From Papaver somniferum (taxonomy: Eukaryota > Streptophyta > Magnoliopsida > Ranunculales > Papaveraceae): a DNA stretch of 64,000 nucleotides. Location of the stretch: assembly GCF_003573695.1 (NCBI RefSeq), contig NC_039360.1:65659911-65723910 (forward strand). The letters are read 5' to 3'. The notes below the pieces were generated by a model, which saw nothing but the letters and a program-made list of their open reading frames with translations, had not been told where the DNA came from and made no database searches. Below, piece after piece: positions 61,090-64,000 of the stretch. The first letter of the stretch is position 1. The number at the start of each line of letters is the position of its first letter. The position numbers were made by a program, and so were the translations under genes.

Positions 61090-63341
61090 TTTTCATAATT
61101 AAATTCTGTTTATGCTCTTCTACCGCCTGCAGTCCGAGAAAGGGTTGACAGATACCCTTTATGCAATAAAACTTAGAAATCATAACAAAAAAATTCTGAA
61201 AACATTGGTAGAAAGGTGGTGGATGACGACACACACATTCCATTTTATGGATTTCGAAATTGGTAAGTTGTTTTAACTTAATTTGAATTAAAAATTTTAA
61301 ATAATTATTAACAAATCAAAAGAATTAATGATAGTGATATTACACCTGTAATAGGAATTACTCCCCTTGATTTGTATTTCATTGTTGGAGTTCCAAGTGG
61401 AACCGGAGACCCGCCACCATTCAACGAAGATGAATGGATGTCAAATAAAAAATAGATGATGCTTTGTCCCTCGTTTGTGGAAACAGAAATGCGTGACGAT
61501 TATTCGAGTTTGAAAGGAGGTGGGATTAAATGTGCGGCCTTGAAGTTTTTCCTATTCCAACCCAAAAACCCGGAACATGTAGATGACTATCCTGAACTTG
61601 AAAGGTTGTTTATCTTATGGGTACTGGGTCAGGCATTCTTTCCAAACTCAACATCTGTTGCTCATGTTGGTTGGTTTGAAGCGTTAGAGGATCTCGAAAA
61701 AGCACCATATTATGACCGGGGATCTGCAATTTTAGCAGAATTGTACTGTGGGCTGGATAAAGCGTTCGTGGGCTATAAAAACATCACTGGTTTCTGGAGA
61801 ATCATAGAGGTAAATGTCAAAGTCTATATTTTTGAATATATTATTATTTACTAAATTTAAATAATTTTTATGAATGTAGATTATTTAGTCGAAATACTAA
61901 AGTTATGGAGTAATTTGCAGTATTGGTGGTATACCTACTTCCGTATTGGTAAACCAATCCTAAAAGACGGGAGCCTTACATTTCCAATGTTGGACATGTA
62001 TATTGTGTCTAACATAGACAGGAACACTGGCAATGACGTCTTTGGTTCCAGTTTTGTTCATAGGTTACATCAGATGACTCGGAGCCACATCAACTTAGTT
62101 GTTCGCCCTTACGCTGATTTACTTCAGTATGGTGATGCTGTTGGACAACGTATTCTTGATTATTCTATGCGTAGAGTTGTTTATTACAGTCCGGAATCAC
62201 TAAGAGGGGTTTGGTATCTGGGAGAAATAGTGCAGTACCAAATACAAGGTTTATTTGCAATTGCAATTAACCCGCTACAACAGATGCAAACCTATGCGTC
62301 AGATTTTGATCGGCTGAGAAGACATACCGATTGGGAAAGGTATGAACTAAATACAAGGATGGGTCTGAAGCGGAGTATGTCAATTGGTTCAACTCAATTA
62401 CGAAGCCTATAATTGGGACGCAGAGCATGCACGTCTATGGGTTTGATTTCCCAGCGTTATCAAAGATGTTCCATGATCCGAATATCGTTCCTAGCCAACC
62501 ACCTCCACAAGAGCCAAGCTTTATGACGTATCCCATGACGGGCGCAAGTTCTTCATCATCCTCATCACATATGCCAGAAATTCGTTGGGAGATGCAAAGT
62601 ATTACTTCACAAGGTGAGCCAACCACGATCCCCATTGTTTCCCAAGGTATGGACCGTGATTATCCTTACTACAATGTCACTGCCACTGATGAAGAGTTGC
62701 GGAGACAACTCAGCAATTTGCATTGGGGGAATGTGCAAGTAGAGGCGTTGCACTTGGAACAACTACGAATATGGCACACAAACACAATGTTTGGATTGAG
62801 TCCAACTGTAAATTATGATAGAGGGCGGCGGTCACAGTCTGCCGATTCCACCAGGAGCAACCGATCATTCCATGATAGTTAAGAAACAATGGTGGGAGAT
62901 ACACAGGTACAACATAGTTTTTCACCACTTGTACGACACAATACTGCACCACAAATTGTGCTTGTATCTCAACCTCAAGCATTTCGGGTTGAACCTAGGC
63001 ACATTTCATCATCATTCTCGCCCTACAATCCAACTGCGCCCTACAACCCAAATGAATGCTACACACCGGGTCCACCAGAACAACAAACCTCTTATATGCT
63101 TGGAGGACCGAGTACACAGAGTGTTTTCCAATCACCTAATTTCCAATCACCTAGTTTTTTTCATCCAGGTCAGCCAGGTTTATCCTCAGGTGTATCCCCA
63201 GGTCTAGCTGGAAATTTATATAATTTGTTGGAAACTGAAGATTTCACAGGTCTATCCCCAAGATTTTCTGAATTATTGGCTCCAGAAAACAATAACAACG
63301 TAGTTGGAGACAACAACGGAGCTAGAGATGAGGGACGTTAG
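61090..63341 (+). pseudogene. PMD (MAIN-like) gene, copy 2, with introns
   Basis: Exon ending at 61262: LTDTLYAIKLRNHNKKILKT and VERWWMTTHTFHFMDFEIG, GTAAGT donor. Exon 61355-61809: ITPLDLYFIVGVPSG, an in-frame TAG at 61453-61455, then ERLFILWVLGQAFFPN, YYDRGSAILAELYCGLDKA and FWRIIE, GTAAAT donor. Exon from 61921: YWWYTYFRIGKP, ...SPESLRGVWYLGE. A frame change near 62355 leads to EYVNWFNSITKPIIG and a Pro/Ser/Gln-rich tail to 63341 with one TAA (62880-62882). The C-terminal tail is unusually long for the family (repeats such as FQSPNFQSPSF and YNPTAPYNPNE). The 5' exon(s) are uncertain. Three lesions: probably a pseudogene, or a transposon gene with sequence errors. Confidence 0.78.
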
Positions 63342-63454
63342 AGAGATTATTGTAATTTTTAATTCTGCTGCATTTGTAGTTTTAGTTTTAAAAGTACAAC
63401 AGTCTTAATTAAATAAAATTATATATGTTTAAAATTAAGCGTTTTACATTAGCT
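63342..63454. other. Intergenic between convergent genes
   Basis: Short AT-rich spacer with an AATTAAATAAAATTATAT stretch that could serve as 3'-processing signals for both genes. Confidence 0.35.
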
Positions 63455-63898
63455 TCACTGATGAGAAGAAGTACTAGGTTGAACAACAACTACAAAGAAG
63501 GGGTTGAAACTGTTCAACACCTTAAGGATTTCAAAACATTTTTCAAAAGGAAATGCCACATTTTTCCATCTTCGCCATTCAACCAAAGATCTTGTTACCA
63601 TCTCAGCATCAGTTTCACCTCTCAGTCGATATCGATTTTCTTGTTTGGTTAAAGCTACAAACTCATTTACTTCTTTCTTAATTGTACCAAAACGATTTTC
63701 TATGTTGCATATAGCACGACGACTCGGATTACGAGTGTCACTGCAGAACCCATCGTGAATAACCGCCCAGAAATTGACCCATGGATAGTTTGCCGAAGCA
63801 AGCTGAGTAAATAAGAAAACATAGTTTCTGCAAATAGATTCATCTTCTTCATTGGTATACGGATTTCGCCAAATTAACAGGGGAAGAGACATGTTCAA
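63455..63898 (-). CDS. Myb/SANT-like protein, PIF/Harbinger ORF2 type
   Basis: 147 aa from MNMSLPLLIWRNPYTNEED. It carries a trihelix/SANT-like domain: YTNEEDESICRNYVFLFTQ, WVNFWAVIHDGF, RNPSRRAICNIENRFGTIKK (third helix region), then the NAM-associated-type end WRRWKNVAFPFEKCFEILK. Such proteins (often misnamed glutathione S-transferase T3-like in plants) are the DNA-binding partner encoded with PIF/Harbinger transposases and can help move the transposase to DNA. The frame is intact. The transposase itself is not in the window and may lie beyond 64000. It is convergent with PMD copy 2. Confidence 0.75.
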   Translation of the reverse strand: MNMSLPLLIWRNPYTNEEDESICRNYVFLFTQLASANYPWVNFWAVIHDGFCSDTRNPSRRAICNIENRFGTIKKEVNEFVALTKQENRYRLRGETDAEMVTRSLVEWRRWKNVAFPFEKCFEILKVLNSFNPFFVVVVQPSTSSHQ

Positions 63899-63975
63899 TC
63901 AATAATTGAGAGTGAAGAATGGAAATGAGAGTGAGGAATGTGTAGAATGTATGAATTTAGAGTTGAAATGAGGAG

Positions 63976-63984
63976 TACTTATAG
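63976..63984 (-). promoter_or_regulatory. Possible TATA element of Myb-like gene
   Basis: The minus strand reads CTCTATAAGTACTCC, about 80 bp upstream of the ATG. Confidence 0.35.
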
Positions 63985-64000
63985 AGTTCAATAATTAATT

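Overview
This is plant nuclear DNA. It is AT-rich and intron-containing, and most of it is retroelements and DNA transposons of types found only in angiosperms (Ty1/copia, Tat-type Ty3/gypsy, L1-type LINE, Stowaway, hAT and PIF/Harbinger). The two recognisable host genes are plant-specific: a three-TM seipin, and an LRR-malectin receptor kinase of subfamily LRR-VIII-2. I infer an angiosperm, most likely a eudicot. The repeats suggest an early-diverging eudicot such as poppy, but I cannot prove the species from sequence alone.

Layout. 0-5.6 kb: a repeat rich in palindromic AGCCGAAC/GTTCGGCT motifs, split by a 2.4-kb solo LTR with a perfect CTATA duplication. 6.2-8.1 kb: an intact two-exon seipin gene (minus strand), the only apparently intact host gene here. 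8.3-14.4 kb: MITEs, two SINE-like relics, a LINE tail, an LTR/PBS relic and a 5S-rRNA-like relic. 14.6-17.1 kb: a degenerate tandem array with a unit of about 475 bp. 17.1-41.1 kb: a Russian-doll locus. An L1-type LINE (minus) was hit by a hAT-like element, which was hit by a copia element, which was hit by a gypsy-like element now reduced to a solo LTR. The same LINE was hit independently by a Tat-type gypsy element that carries a five-exon coiled-coil gene in antisense between pol and the 3' LTR. The gypsy 3' LTR breaks off and is followed by a second copy of its own left flank plus a complete LTR, which looks like a junction between a full-element allele and a solo-LTR allele.

42.2-49.7 kb: the LRR-malectin receptor kinase (minus, 23 exons traced), with an in-frame stop, a 71-nt LRR exon in place of 72 nt, and a frame change in the C-tail; it is probably a pseudogene or a poorly assembled gene. 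49.7-56.3 kb: MITEs and a decayed copia element (minus, gag to RT) that separates the gene from a relic of a second copy of the same promoter/5' region at 55.3-55.6 kb. 57.8-63.9 kb: two plant-mobile-domain (PMD) genes, one lacking both introns seen in the other, a 254-bp near-perfect hairpin, the left end of a PIF/Harbinger-like element and a divergent Myb/SANT-like ORF2 at the window edge.

Seipin and the receptor kinase are unrelated in function. Almost everything else is explained by layered transposition, and where target-site duplications can be read they give the order of events.
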